Positions 44,911 to 54,277 of a DNA stretch of 64,000 bases are shown here, piece after piece. Source of the DNA: JAFAGX01 sp035623255 (GTDB lineage Bacteria; Acidobacteriota; Terriglobia; Terriglobales; Acidobacteriaceae). Within the stretch, counting starts at the first letter, position 1; every line of letters starts with the position of its first letter. A program made the translations under genes and the position numbers. The stretch covers positions 1 to 64,000 of the forward strand of contig DASPTU010000004.1 in NCBI GenBank assembly GCA_035623255.1. The letters run 5' to 3'. Below the pieces are notes generated by a model that was not told the DNA's origin, did no database searches, and saw only the letters and a program-made list of their open reading frames with translations.

Positions 44911-45961
44911 GCTGACTTCCATGACACCCGCTTCGCTCGCTGTAACCATCATCGTTCCCATGCGCAACGAAGAACGAAGGATTGGTCGTTGCCTGGACAG
45001 CATTCTCGACAACGACTTCGATCATAGTCAGCTTGAAATTCTCGTGCTCGATGGACGCTCGACGGATCGCTCGCGAACAATCGTTATGGAGCACGCTGCG
45101 GATTGCGAAAACATCAGAATTTTGGATAATCCCTTGAGAAACGTCTCTGCAGCTTTGAATATTGGTATTCGTAATGCCCGTGGACACATCATTATTATTA
45201 TGGGCGCTCATGCTGAGTACTCGCGAACCTATATCAAGGCATGCTTGCAAGAACTGAGTGCCAGTGGTGCAGATGTGGTCGGCGGAGTGCTGGAGACAAG
45301 GCCAGGTGGACAGAGCAATGTCGCACAGGCGATCGCCCTGATGAGCCAACATCCCTTCGGCGTTGGCGGCTCTGCGTTTCGTACCCGGCAGAAGAGTGGG
45401 GTCGTCGATACAGTGCCATACGGGGCGTACAGGCGAGAAGTCTTTGACAAAGTTGGTTTCTTCAACGAGCAACTGGTACGCAACCAGGATTTTGAATTCA
45501 ATGCCCGCGTCAGCACAGCAGGCGGCAAAATATTTCTCTCTCCAAGAATCAACTCTTGTTATTACAACGTTGCGAGTCTGCGGGCCCTCGTTCTACAGGC
45601 ATTCAACAATGGACGCTGGCTGCCTCGCATGTGGGTCGCATCATTGGAAAGTTTCCGTTTGCGCCACGCTGTTCCGGCAGTGTTCGTGGGCGGGTTATTG
45701 CTCTCGATCGTATCCGGCTTCTTCCACAAACCTTTCTTTCTGCCAGCTGCTTTTGCCTTCGCTCTGTATTCGATTTTGGTCACGATTAGTGCGGGACTCA
45801 TCGCTCGTCGGCGGGCCGGCAGATTCTTCATCCCTCTCATTGCGTCATTTGTCGTGCATCACATGGCTTACGGTGCGGGGACGCTAGCTGGGTTTTTCGC
45901 ATGGCGAATGACTTTGCCTGGGATCCCGCTCGAACCTCGACCAACGAGCACTCGGCTGTAG
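44888..45961 (+). CDS. membrane-associated family-2 glycosyltransferase (ExoA-like)
   Basis: 357 residues. The GT-A domain begins VTIIVPMRNEERRIGRCL and has EILVLDGRSTD. The usual metal-binding DxD/DAH is altered to MGAHAEY (G106). GVGGSAFR and YGAYRREVF are typical of the succinoglycan ExoA group. The C-terminal 110 residues have three to four membrane segments. The start overlaps the end of the aminotransferase gene by 23 bases; an ATG at 44921 after that stop is a plausible alternative. Probably adds a sugar to the lipid-linked repeat unit. Confidence 0.85.
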   Translation: MSGTPSPELTSMTPASLAVTIIVPMRNEERRIGRCLDSILDNDFDHSQLEILVLDGRSTDRSRTIVMEHAADCENIRILDNPLRNVSAALNIGIRNARGHIIIIMGAHAEYSRTYIKACLQELSASGADVVGGVLETRPGGQSNVAQAIALMSQHPFGVGGSAFRTRQKSGVVDTVPYGAYRREVFDKVGFFNEQLVRNQDFEFNARVSTAGGKIFLSPRINSCYYNVASLRALVLQAFNNGRWLPRMWVASLESFRLRHAVPAVFVGGLLLSIVSGFFHKPFFLPAAFAFALYSILVTISAGLIARRRAGRFFIPLIASFVVHHMAYGAGTLAGFFAWRMTLPGIPLEPRPTSTRL

Positions 45962-46002
45962 CGTCCGGCATTCTCTGAATATCGACACGCAAAGACCCCC
46001 AA

Positions 46003-47586
46003 ATGGCAGCTCAATACATCGCAGAATGCGCTTCAGCGTCCTGCCTGGGTTCTGACCCGCAGGCAGCCTTGCAGTCGGCAGCCAAAACGACGTCCGTCCA
46101 GACTAAGGCGCGAAAAGCGCGCAGCACATTCGCCAGCGACGTCCTGAAACTTGTATCGGGATCAGCGTCAGCCCAAGTTCTGACGATTCTCACCGCTCCT
46201 CTTATCGCTCGCTTATTCGCACCTGCAGCTTTTGGCATGGCGGCGGTGTTCGTATCCATCACTGGGGTGATCAGCGCAATCGTGGGAATGCGTTATGAAC
46301 TCTCGGTAGTTTTGCCAGAGAAGGACGAGGATGCAGCAAACGCGATGGCCGTAGCACTCAGCTTCATCGTGCTAACCAGCGGCATCACAGGCGTCCTTCT
46401 ACTCTTTGGCGGCAGTCGATTGCTGCGGTATCTGCATGCGCCAGAACTTCAACCATTGTTATGGCTCGCTCCCATGATGGTGCTGCTGAATGGAGTGTTT
46501 GCGGCGCTCAGCTATTGGAATACAAGGAAGAAGAAGTTCGGGCGGCAGACGATCGCCCAGGTATCAGGCGCGACCTTCTTCGTCGCCGCGCAAGTAATAG
46601 CGGGCCTCTTACATCATTCTTCCGGCGGCGTGATCATCACTGCCACGGTGCTCTCGATTCTTGTAAGCACACTTGTTCTCGGGTGGCAGACATCGCTGGA
46701 GTGCTGGCAGCTTTTCATTCACAACGTGCGATTCGCCCGGATGTGGGCGACAGTGAAACGGTACAGCAACTTTCCTCGTTACAGCACCGCATCAGCTGTG
46801 TTGAATAATTTCGGCTGGCAGGTGCCCACCTTTATGCTGTCGGGTTACTTTTCATCGACCGTGGTGGGTCACTATGCGCTCGGAAACAAAGTCTTGCGTA
46901 TTCCTGTGAATTTGGTCGGTGCCAATATTGCAACCGTTTTCTTCCAGCATGCCAGCGAGGTTCATCATCAGGGAACGCTGCGCGACTCGGTTGAGCGAAT
47001 GTTCCGTTACCTGATCGCAATTTTCCTCTTTCCGTCCTTGATGTTGTGCCTGATCGGTAAGGATCTGTTTATGGTCGCATTTGGCGGCCGTTGGGCGGAG
47101 GCCGGGGTGTACACGGAGATCCTTAGCATTTATGTGTTGTTCTGGTTTATGGCAGTTCCGCTGGGCATCGCATTGAATGTTCTTGAACAACAAGCGATGG
47201 AGTTGCGGTTAGTGATCATGATCCTGCTTACCAGGGTTGTGGCGCTGTGGGTTGGAGGAACGTTAGGCAATGCGCGCTTAACGCTCGCGCTGTTTTCCAT
47301 CGTTGGAGTTTTGGTTTACGGATATTTTTGCGTCGTCGTGCTCCGCCTTTGTGCTGTTCCTATCGTGAAAATGGCTTCCGCCATGGTGAGAAACACAGCC
47401 ATATTCGTCCCTGCCGGAGTCATCATCGTCGGCTTGAAATACCTCAATGCAGCCCCGATGATCATTGTCGTAACCTCTACTGCTTTGCTGGGTCTGTACT
47501 ACGCGCATGTAGTCCGGAGCGACTCAACCGGACGGGAAATACTTTCAGGCATGCTGCGGAAAGTACTGGCCGTCGCCAGCAGCTAG
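46003..47586 (+). CDS. polysaccharide flippase, Wzx type (MOP superfamily)
   Basis: 527 residues with about 12-14 hydrophobic segments after a soluble N-terminal stretch of about 45 residues. FASDVLKLVSGSASAQVLTI opens the first helix, and ALGNKVLRIPVNLVGANIATVFF is a conserved MOP/PST region. It moves lipid-linked repeat units across the inner membrane for Wzy-dependent polymerisation. The polymerase follows ten bases or more downstream. The N-terminal 40 residues are unusual for the family, so an internal start is possible, although no better ribosome site was seen. Confidence 0.85.
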   Translation: MAAQYIAECASASCLGSDPQAALQSAAKTTSVQTKARKARSTFASDVLKLVSGSASAQVLTILTAPLIARLFAPAAFGMAAVFVSITGVISAIVGMRYELSVVLPEKDEDAANAMAVALSFIVLTSGITGVLLLFGGSRLLRYLHAPELQPLLWLAPMMVLLNGVFAALSYWNTRKKKFGRQTIAQVSGATFFVAAQVIAGLLHHSSGGVIITATVLSILVSTLVLGWQTSLECWQLFIHNVRFARMWATVKRYSNFPRYSTASAVLNNFGWQVPTFMLSGYFSSTVVGHYALGNKVLRIPVNLVGANIATVFFQHASEVHHQGTLRDSVERMFRYLIAIFLFPSLMLCLIGKDLFMVAFGGRWAEAGVYTEILSIYVLFWFMAVPLGIALNVLEQQAMELRLVIMILLTRVVALWVGGTLGNARLTLALFSIVGVLVYGYFCVVVLRLCAVPIVKMASAMVRNTAIFVPAGVIIVGLKYLNAAPMIIVVTSTALLGLYYAHVVRSDSTGREILSGMLRKVLAVASS

Positions 47587-47616
47587 TGAGTTTCTTTGCC
47601 GTCTCTCTGCGAATGT

Positions 47617-48927
47617 ATGTCGATCACCTCGTTAAATGTCCAACTTGAACAAGACAAGACCCATTGGTACGCGGGTCATTTACTCGCATTGGGTGCGATT
47701 TCCGGCGCTGTTGTTGCATATGCCGGCTGGACGGGTGCGGCCGTGCTCGTGGTATGCGCATTGTTAGTGCGCTGGCCGGTACAGGTGGCTTTAGGAAGTT
47801 TTGCGTTGCTATTGCCCTTTGACTCCGTCTCAGCGATCGGTGGAGAACCTACCGGGGCGGCTCTAACTCGGTTTGTGGGCGCATTCGCGGGTTTGGTGCT
47901 CTTGTTTGTGGGACTCATCTCCAAGAGGCTCTCGCTTCCACGTCGGCCGGCCCTGTGGTGGTCTTTATTCATACTTTGGGGTGTTGCAACTTTGGGCTGG
48001 GCCGCCAACTCCCAGTTCGCATTTGATCGGCTGCCGACGGCACTTTCCTTGTGGCTGCTTTACGTGATCGCTACTGCATTCCGAATCAACGAGGAGGAAA
48101 TGCGGGTTGTGCTGGTTCTGGCGGTACTCGGGGGGTGTGTAGCTGCCGTCATGTCAGTGCACGAATTCTACAGCGGCACTTTCTACCTCCAGAGCACGAG
48201 AAGCTCCCTCATGCTGGGAAATCGCGATACTGATCCCAACCAGTTTGGTGCCAGCTTGCTCTTGCCTCTGTCCCTGACCATCGGGGCCGTGGTGCAAGGA
48301 AGGGGCCGAACACTACGTGCGTGCGCGATGCTTGCGATTGCGACATTGAGTCTTGCATTGCTTCTGAGCATGTCGCGGGGAGCGCTGGTAGCCGGCCTTA
48401 CCGTCATCGTTGTTTACACCTGGCGATTAGGTTTCAACCGCAGGATCGCACTGGCGATTGTCCTCCTTGCCGCCCTGCTTTTGTTGATGCCGCAAGCCTT
48501 CTTTGCCCGGCTGGGTCTCAGTGATCGCGGTGCAGGTCGCGTGGACATTTGGACCGCGAGCATGGACCTCGTGCCTCGCTATGGATTATTTGGGGCTGGA
48601 TGGAACAACTTCATCGTCGCGTATTCGGGCATCGCAGGACACGCGGCATCATTCCGAGGATTCACTCGTGGATCTCACAGTATTTATGTCGGCATGCTCA
48701 TTGAGGTGGGTGCAGTTGGGCTCATGTTTCTGCTGCTGGCATTTCGTTCTCAGCTACGCGAGGGCAAAACACGTGAGTTGCTGCCCTACGCGGCCGCATG
48801 CTGGGCAATGGTGGTCATGGGAATTACTCTCGATGTCGTGTGGCGAAAATCGTTCTGGTTCGCCTGGATCATACTCGCGATGGCTGCGCGTTTGCACGAA
48901 AGCAAGAAACCGGCGGTGGCGGCATGA
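47617..48927 (+). CDS. O-antigen polymerase/ligase family protein (Wzy-like)
   Basis: About 436 residues with 10-12 membrane helices. The family motifs DPNQFGASLLLPLSL, LLLSMSRGALVAGL and GLFGAGWNNFIVAYSG match the Wzy/WaaL-type domain with its large periplasmic loop. In this locus, next to Wzx and Wzz, polymerase is more likely than ligase. The open frame extends seven codons upstream to a TTG; this ATG gives a normal length. The stop overlaps the next ATG (ATGA). Confidence 0.85.
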   Translation: MSITSLNVQLEQDKTHWYAGHLLALGAISGAVVAYAGWTGAAVLVVCALLVRWPVQVALGSFALLLPFDSVSAIGGEPTGAALTRFVGAFAGLVLLFVGLISKRLSLPRRPALWWSLFILWGVATLGWAANSQFAFDRLPTALSLWLLYVIATAFRINEEEMRVVLVLAVLGGCVAAVMSVHEFYSGTFYLQSTRSSLMLGNRDTDPNQFGASLLLPLSLTIGAVVQGRGRTLRACAMLAIATLSLALLLSMSRGALVAGLTVIVVYTWRLGFNRRIALAIVLLAALLLLMPQAFFARLGLSDRGAGRVDIWTASMDLVPRYGLFGAGWNNFIVAYSGIAGHAASFRGFTRGSHSIYVGMLIEVGAVGLMFLLLAFRSQLREGKTRELLPYAAACWAMVVMGITLDVVWRKSFWFAWIILAMAARLHESKKPAVAA

Positions 48928-50177
48928 ACGTGCTATTGCTGTCGCACATGTTCCCCAACCCTCTGGACCCCTGCGCTGGAATTTTCGTGCTTGAACAAGC
49001 CAAGGCAATGCGGGCATCCGGGATCAATCTTCAGGTTGTGTCGCCGATGCCTTGGGCACCGCGCGTGCTGAGGTTTTATCCCAGCGTGCGGAAGTATTCG
49101 GTAGTGCCAGCCTGCTGGGAGGTCGACGATTTCGTCGTGCAGTACCCACGCGTGCCGACGCTCCCGAAAAACCTCGGGTTTTCTATCTCGGGCGTGTTGC
49201 TCTACCTGAGCTGCCGTTCCCTGCTTGCCAAGCTCCTTCGCAAAGAGCCAGTCAACGTCATCCACGCTCATACGCTTTTGCCAGATGGTTTTGCTGCCAT
49301 ATTGCTGGGGCGCGAATTCGGCGTGCCTGTCATCTGTACGGCTCACGGCTCCGACGTAAACGTATATCCGTCACGCAGCAGGCCGACGCGGTGGGCTACG
49401 CAATGGGCGCTCCGGCATGCTGATCATGTGATCACCGTCAGTGAGAATCTCAAAGCCGAAGCACTCGCTCTCGCGACGCCACGAGATATTAGTGCCGTCC
49501 GCAATGGCGCAACAACGGCGAATTTTCATCCTTATGACAGAGCTGAAGCACGAAGCAGGCTGAACCTGGATCCCTTGGGTCGGATGGTTACGTTTATCGG
49601 TTACCTGCGGCCAGAAAAAGGCATTGAATTCCTGCTGGAGGCGTTTGCAGGCCTGCAGCGCCGCGACACCAGTTTGTGCGTCGTGGGCGACGGGCCATTG
49701 CGGGATTCTCTAATTGCCAGAGTGAAACAACTCGGGATCGCAGACAATTGTGTTTTTGCCGGCAAACGCCCCCATTCAGAGATTCCGCTGTGGATTTCAG
49801 GTTCAGATTGCGTCGTACTTCCCAGCCTCAGTGAGGGTTTTCCCACGATATTGCCTGAGGTAATGCTCTGTGGTGTTCCAATCATTGCAACCGCTGTTGG
49901 GGGCATCCCAGAAGCCATTTGGCATGGCGAAACAGGACTACTCGTACCCAGCAGGGATTCTTCTGCGATTACAAAGAGTCTCGCCAACATACTCTCCGAC
50001 GAGCAACTCGCTTCTCGCATCGCAAATCGCGCTCGGGACATGGCGAAACGCTCGCTAACGTGGGAGGCTAATGCGAGAAGGATGATTGACGTTTACGAAA
50101 ACGTGGTTCGCCAGGCTGATCCTTGCGCGATAACCGGAGACGGGCGCTCCGGCCTGCAGTCAGTGTCGATTCATTAG
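48924..50177 (+). CDS. family-4 glycosyltransferase (GT-B)
   Basis: 417 residues. The N-terminal half has LLLSHMFPNPLDPCAGIFVLEQ and CTAHGSDVNVYPSR. The donor half has GYLRPEKGIEFLLEA and SLSEGFPTILPEVMLCGVPIIAT, which contains the E-x7-E motif. A retaining sugar transferase acting at the cytoplasmic face on the lipid-linked unit. The ATGA overlap with the polymerase gene fixes the start; an upstream extension of the frame reads through that gene and is rejected. Confidence 0.92.
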   Translation: MNVLLLSHMFPNPLDPCAGIFVLEQAKAMRASGINLQVVSPMPWAPRVLRFYPSVRKYSVVPACWEVDDFVVQYPRVPTLPKNLGFSISGVLLYLSCRSLLAKLLRKEPVNVIHAHTLLPDGFAAILLGREFGVPVICTAHGSDVNVYPSRSRPTRWATQWALRHADHVITVSENLKAEALALATPRDISAVRNGATTANFHPYDRAEARSRLNLDPLGRMVTFIGYLRPEKGIEFLLEAFAGLQRRDTSLCVVGDGPLRDSLIARVKQLGIADNCVFAGKRPHSEIPLWISGSDCVVLPSLSEGFPTILPEVMLCGVPIIATAVGGIPEAIWHGETGLLVPSRDSSAITKSLANILSDEQLASRIANRARDMAKRSLTWEANARRMIDVYENVVRQADPCAITGDGRSGLQSVSIH

Positions 50178-50204
50178 CCGCCTAGATTCCGACTTTTCCG
50201 CACC

Positions 50205-51938
50205 ATGGCAACGATTCACACATTGGAATCGGAGATTCCGACACCGTCTGATGAAGCCGCTCCACTGCGCGTGGGCATCCTGATTAATTCATTTCTGATG
50301 CCGCACTGGGCATATCACATCCTTAACGAGATTCAGAAGGTAAAAGGCGCAGACCTCGTTGTGATCGTAACTACAGGTGATAAGACCGTAAAGCCAGTTT
50401 GTAGTGATCAAGTTGCTCCCAGGCTCCTGCAGTTTTGGCGTGATCTTGACAGAACTTTTTTCTGCAGGCGATCCGCACACCACGACGCGTTTGAGATGGT
50501 GCGATTCACGCCTGCAAACGGCGCAGCCATCATTTCTCATTGCGCCCAATCGGAAAATGACAGGTGGAGTACAGACACGCTCGCCAGGCTGCGCGCAATG
50601 CAGCTGGACGTGTTGCTGAACCTGTCGTCGACCGAGCCCCGTCGAGAGTTGCAGGGGATAGCAAAACACGGACTGTGGTGGTTCGGGGACGCCGAAGACC
50701 TGCTCACTAATCTGTTTTGGCTGCTTTACGAGCAGGAAGCGGTCATTGAAAATACGCTGAATATTTCCTCCAGCGAGTTCGGCACCGCTACGCTTGCTGG
50801 CTGCTATTCGGCGGCTGATAGGTACTCGCTCTTCCGCAACCTCACGGAAACATACTGGAAACGGTGGGCTGCTGTGCATCGCGGGCTGAATGAGATCCGC
50901 CGTGACGGCCGGCAACCCTATTGGGATGGGTTGGTCACCTTGGCCGCTTCATCTCATAGGACACCCGGAAACGGCCAATGTGCCCGATTGCTGATTCGGC
51001 TTCTGGGGCGAATGTTGCGCGATCGCTCTATGAAATTTCTGGAATGCGAGGAGTGGTTCATCGCGTTCCGCAAGATGCTGGCTACGGGGAGGGTCATGCC
51101 CGGCAACAGTGATTTCACATTGCTTCGGCCTCCCAGCGGACATTTCTATGCCGACCCCTTCGTGATCGAGAGAGACGGAAAGGCGTCTATATTTTTTGAA
51201 GACTATAGCTACGCCTCACGCAAAGCAGTAATTTCTTTCATCACCATCGACAGCGGTGGTGCGTGCAGCGCTCCAGATCTTGCGCTCGAGGAAGATTATC
51301 ACCTGGCTTATCCGTGCCTGTTCGAACATAACGGTGAGATCTATCTCCTGCCGGAGACCAAGAATCATGGAACGATTCAGCTTTACCGCGCGCTTGATTT
51401 TCCTCGTAGATGGGAGCTTTCGCACGTGCTGCGGGAACGTGTCTCCGCAGTGGATTCAACGTTGCTACAGCACAGCGGAAAGTTTTGGCTGTTTACCTCG
51501 GGGCTGAACAGCGCAAACCCATGGTTTGATGGAGACAGCGAATTGCTCCTTTTCTTTGCTGACACCCTCCGGGGCCCCTGGATGGCGCATCCCAAGAACC
51601 CCATCGCGACGGATGTCCGAAATTGTCGCGGGGCGGGCCAGATACAAAAATGGAACGGTCAGTTGATACGCCCGGCACAGGATTGCTCCACGATCTATGG
51701 ACACGCGGTCGTTCTGAACCACATCGATGTCCTGTGCGAGAGCGAGTACCGCGAAACCCCTGTCGCGATAATAGGGCCAGATTGGCTCAACCATAATCTC
51801 GGGACTCACACCTTCAACTGCAGTCGAAGCTATGAGGTTGTCGACGGCCGCAGACTCGTTGGCCGGCTTTTGAATAATCATCATTCTGTAAGATTTGAAA
51901 AAACAACACGGGTGAAGCCGTTGTTCCAGCGGCTCTAA
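50205..51938 (+). CDS. formyltransferase-like domain fused to a GINT1-like beta-propeller
   Basis: 577 residues, no signal peptide. Residues about 20-220 resemble the Rossmann-like N-terminal fold of formyl transferases (LRVGILINSF, LDVLLNLSSTEP, KHGLWWFGDAEDL), but the formyl-folate motif is not clear. From about 300 there is a five-bladed propeller-like region with YADPFVIERDG, FFEDYSY, LAYPCLFEHNGEIYLLPE, NPIATDVRNCRGAGQI and RPAQDCS, as in the domain found with glucosamine inositol-phosphorylceramide transferases. Its reaction is unknown. Sitting among glycosyltransferases, it is probably a sugar-transfer or acyl/formyl decoration enzyme. Confidence 0.7.
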   Translation: MATIHTLESEIPTPSDEAAPLRVGILINSFLMPHWAYHILNEIQKVKGADLVVIVTTGDKTVKPVCSDQVAPRLLQFWRDLDRTFFCRRSAHHDAFEMVRFTPANGAAIISHCAQSENDRWSTDTLARLRAMQLDVLLNLSSTEPRRELQGIAKHGLWWFGDAEDLLTNLFWLLYEQEAVIENTLNISSSEFGTATLAGCYSAADRYSLFRNLTETYWKRWAAVHRGLNEIRRDGRQPYWDGLVTLAASSHRTPGNGQCARLLIRLLGRMLRDRSMKFLECEEWFIAFRKMLATGRVMPGNSDFTLLRPPSGHFYADPFVIERDGKASIFFEDYSYASRKAVISFITIDSGGACSAPDLALEEDYHLAYPCLFEHNGEIYLLPETKNHGTIQLYRALDFPRRWELSHVLRERVSAVDSTLLQHSGKFWLFTSGLNSANPWFDGDSELLLFFADTLRGPWMAHPKNPIATDVRNCRGAGQIQKWNGQLIRPAQDCSTIYGHAVVLNHIDVLCESEYRETPVAIIGPDWLNHNLGTHTFNCSRSYEVVDGRRLVGRLLNNHHSVRFEKTTRVKPLFQRL

Positions 51939-51958
51939 TCAAGCTAAGTGACAAGAAT

Positions 51959-53080
51959 ATGGGTACCAGCGCGCCTACCAATCTCCGCGTCCCGTCACCA
52001 CCTCAACACGTGACTGCTGTGCAACACCGTGGCATTGAACGAGTCGATGCCCGCGATTTCCGCGCAGAGATTCTGTCGTTGTTCGAGGCGAATGGAAAGC
52101 CATTTTTTGCTGACCAGTTCGATTGGTATTACCGCGACAAGGGCCAACAGACGCCGACTTCCTGGGTGCTGCGCGACAGCAAAGGAAGGATTTTGGGGCT
52201 GTGCTCCGTGACCATTCGTAACCTCAGCTTCGGAACTCTACACGTTCGAGCAGGGATTGCGGGAAACCTCGTCGTGGACCGCACTCGCGGCGCGTATCTC
52301 GGCCCATTCTCACTGGTAAATGCAATGAAGTGTTTGGTCAATGACAGCGAGATCGACGTGCTGCTGGGAATACCGAACGACCTAGCCTGCCCTGTATTTT
52401 CTCGACTTGATTTCAAGATAATTGATCGCTGGACCACTTACGTGCAGATTGCGAAATCACGCGATTTGCTTAGCTGTCATTTTGGGCGGCCGGGAATCGC
52501 GGCCAGCGCAATCGTCGACTGGGCAGCAGCTGCTATGCGCGGACTCTCTCACTGGCAACAGGTCAAGAGTTCGGGTTTGCGTGTCATCGAGCTGACTGAA
52601 ACTGAGCTGGCCCGAGTGCGATTTGAGGAGTGGCCATCCGCCTGGCATAGGTTCCAGACCGTGGCGACGAGTGACTATCTGAAGTGGCACTTTCTCCGCT
52701 CACCGATGAACGATTTCACCGCCGTGGGAATCGTCTCCCCTAAGTATGAGGTTTTAGCTTATCTCGTGCTCCGCACCTCCCGAGGCAGGATCTGGATTGC
52801 CGATTGCGGGGCCGATCACCGGCGCCTGACGGAGACTTTGGCCATTCTCTGCTTTTGCCACGACCGTCGCGCGCTCGCCGGCACAGTCTGGATTCCCACC
52901 TTGAGTTCAGGAGCATTTGCGCAACAACTCGCAAGTTGCGGCTTCGCGAAGATGCCAACCGCGATGGGGGCGTATCCGGACTTTCCCCTAGTGGGTTTCT
53001 GGCGGCCCGATCATCCGCTGGCCGATGCCTTCAGCCAACCCTCTTCATGGCATCTGTTTTCCGGATTCAATGACGTCTAA
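51959..53080 (+). CDS. GNAT-like N-acyltransferase
   Basis: 373 residues, cytoplasmic. FFADQFDWYYRDKGQQTPTS and the following RDSKGRILGLCSVTIR are the first strands of a GNAT domain, and HVRAGIAGNLVVDRTRGAYLG looks like the acyl-CoA region. A second, poorer half follows (KWHFLRSPMNDFTAVGI), as in FemAB-type tandem folds. Likely adds an acyl or amino-acyl group to a sugar or intermediate; no substrate can be named. It starts 20 bases after the preceding stop, in the same operon. Confidence 0.65.
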   Translation: MGTSAPTNLRVPSPPQHVTAVQHRGIERVDARDFRAEILSLFEANGKPFFADQFDWYYRDKGQQTPTSWVLRDSKGRILGLCSVTIRNLSFGTLHVRAGIAGNLVVDRTRGAYLGPFSLVNAMKCLVNDSEIDVLLGIPNDLACPVFSRLDFKIIDRWTTYVQIAKSRDLLSCHFGRPGIAASAIVDWAAAAMRGLSHWQQVKSSGLRVIELTETELARVRFEEWPSAWHRFQTVATSDYLKWHFLRSPMNDFTAVGIVSPKYEVLAYLVLRTSRGRIWIADCGADHRRLTETLAILCFCHDRRALAGTVWIPTLSSGAFAQQLASCGFAKMPTAMGAYPDFPLVGFWRPDHPLADAFSQPSSWHLFSGFNDV

Positions 53081-53098
53081 TTCGCCCAAGGTAAAGCA

Positions 53099-54253
53099 AT
53101 GCCGTTTGACGTCGTAATGCTAACCAGCGCTCATTCCGCAATGGATGATCGTATTTTTTACCGCGAGGCCAGGACTTTGAGTAACGCTGGTTACTCGGTA
53201 TGTGTTGTCGGGAAGCATCCGCGCTCAGAGCTAATGGATGCGATTCAGATTCGTGCCGTAAGGGCGGTGTCGGCGCGATATCAACGACTGTGGCTCGGAA
53301 CTTCAATTTTGAAGACAGCACTTGCGCTTAATGGGAAGCTTTCCATTATTCATGACCCGGAACTCATTGGGATAGCGTTGATCATGCGGATGTTGGGCAA
53401 GAAAGTTGCCTACGATGCGCATGAAAACCTGCCTGCCCAGGTCCGACAGAAGAATTGGATTCCGCAACCAGTCCGTTGGGCATTGGTGCCAGCTGTCGCA
53501 GCTCTAGAGTGGATTGCTTCCCACGCGCTAAGTGGAATCATCGCTGCAGTTCCAGCAATACAAGCTCGGTTTCCGGCAAGAAAGACGGTGCTGGTCAGAA
53601 ATTTTCCCACTCGCGAAGCGCTGGAGACCTTAGCAGAAGGTCCGCCGATTAGCGATCGTGCAGACGTGGTGATTTACACAGGCGGATTAAGCCAAATTCG
53701 TGGCATTCACGAACTGGTGGAGGCGTTTCGCGGGTTGTGTGGCGCCGAACTGTGGCTAGTAGGCGAATTTGACGATCCCACGTTCCGCGATGAAGTTATC
53801 TCGAATTTGCCGACGAATGTGAAATGGCTGGGCTGGAGGCCTCATCTGGAAGTGCTGGAGCTTTACCGCAATGCAAAATTGGGAGCGGTGCTGCTTCATT
53901 CGACGCCGAATCATCGTTGCGCGCTTCCAGTAAAGCTATTTGAGTATCTGGGGGCAGGTCTGCCGGTCATTGTGAGCAATTTTCCGGAATACGAAGCCTT
54001 GGTGCATGGTTGCGGCCTGCTCGTGGACCCCATGAATGTTGTCGAAATCCGCAAGGCGATTAAAAATCTGACGAGCGACGAATCGACACTTCGACGGATG
54101 TCGTTGGAAGCGCGAAGGCGGGCGACCGCTGACTTCAGCTGGGAAAGCGAAGGCATTCGCCTCGTGAAGTTCTGCTCCCGGTTGATAGCGCCGAGCCCTG
54201 CAGACTTGAGCACCAGCTTGCGAAAGCCTGGTCGACAAACGTCTAGTTTCTAA
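53099..54253 (+). CDS. family-4-type glycosyltransferase
   Basis: 384 residues, GT-B fold. The acceptor half has MLTSAHSAMDDRIFYREARTLS and YDAHENLPAQV. The donor half has IYTGGLSQIRGIHELVEA, CALPVKLFEYLGAGLPVI and a C-terminal helix. The catalytic pattern K/E in LPVKLFEYLGAG is typical of the GT4-like transferases that initiate EPS elongation. AAGGTAA precedes the ATG. Sugar specificity unknown. Confidence 0.9.
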   Translation: MPFDVVMLTSAHSAMDDRIFYREARTLSNAGYSVCVVGKHPRSELMDAIQIRAVRAVSARYQRLWLGTSILKTALALNGKLSIIHDPELIGIALIMRMLGKKVAYDAHENLPAQVRQKNWIPQPVRWALVPAVAALEWIASHALSGIIAAVPAIQARFPARKTVLVRNFPTREALETLAEGPPISDRADVVIYTGGLSQIRGIHELVEAFRGLCGAELWLVGEFDDPTFRDEVISNLPTNVKWLGWRPHLEVLELYRNAKLGAVLLHSTPNHRCALPVKLFEYLGAGLPVIVSNFPEYEALVHGCGLLVDPMNVVEIRKAIKNLTSDESTLRRMSLEARRRATADFSWESEGIRLVKFCSRLIAPSPADLSTSLRKPGRQTSSF

Positions 54254-54277
54254 CTTTCTTTTCAACTCTTATTCACG

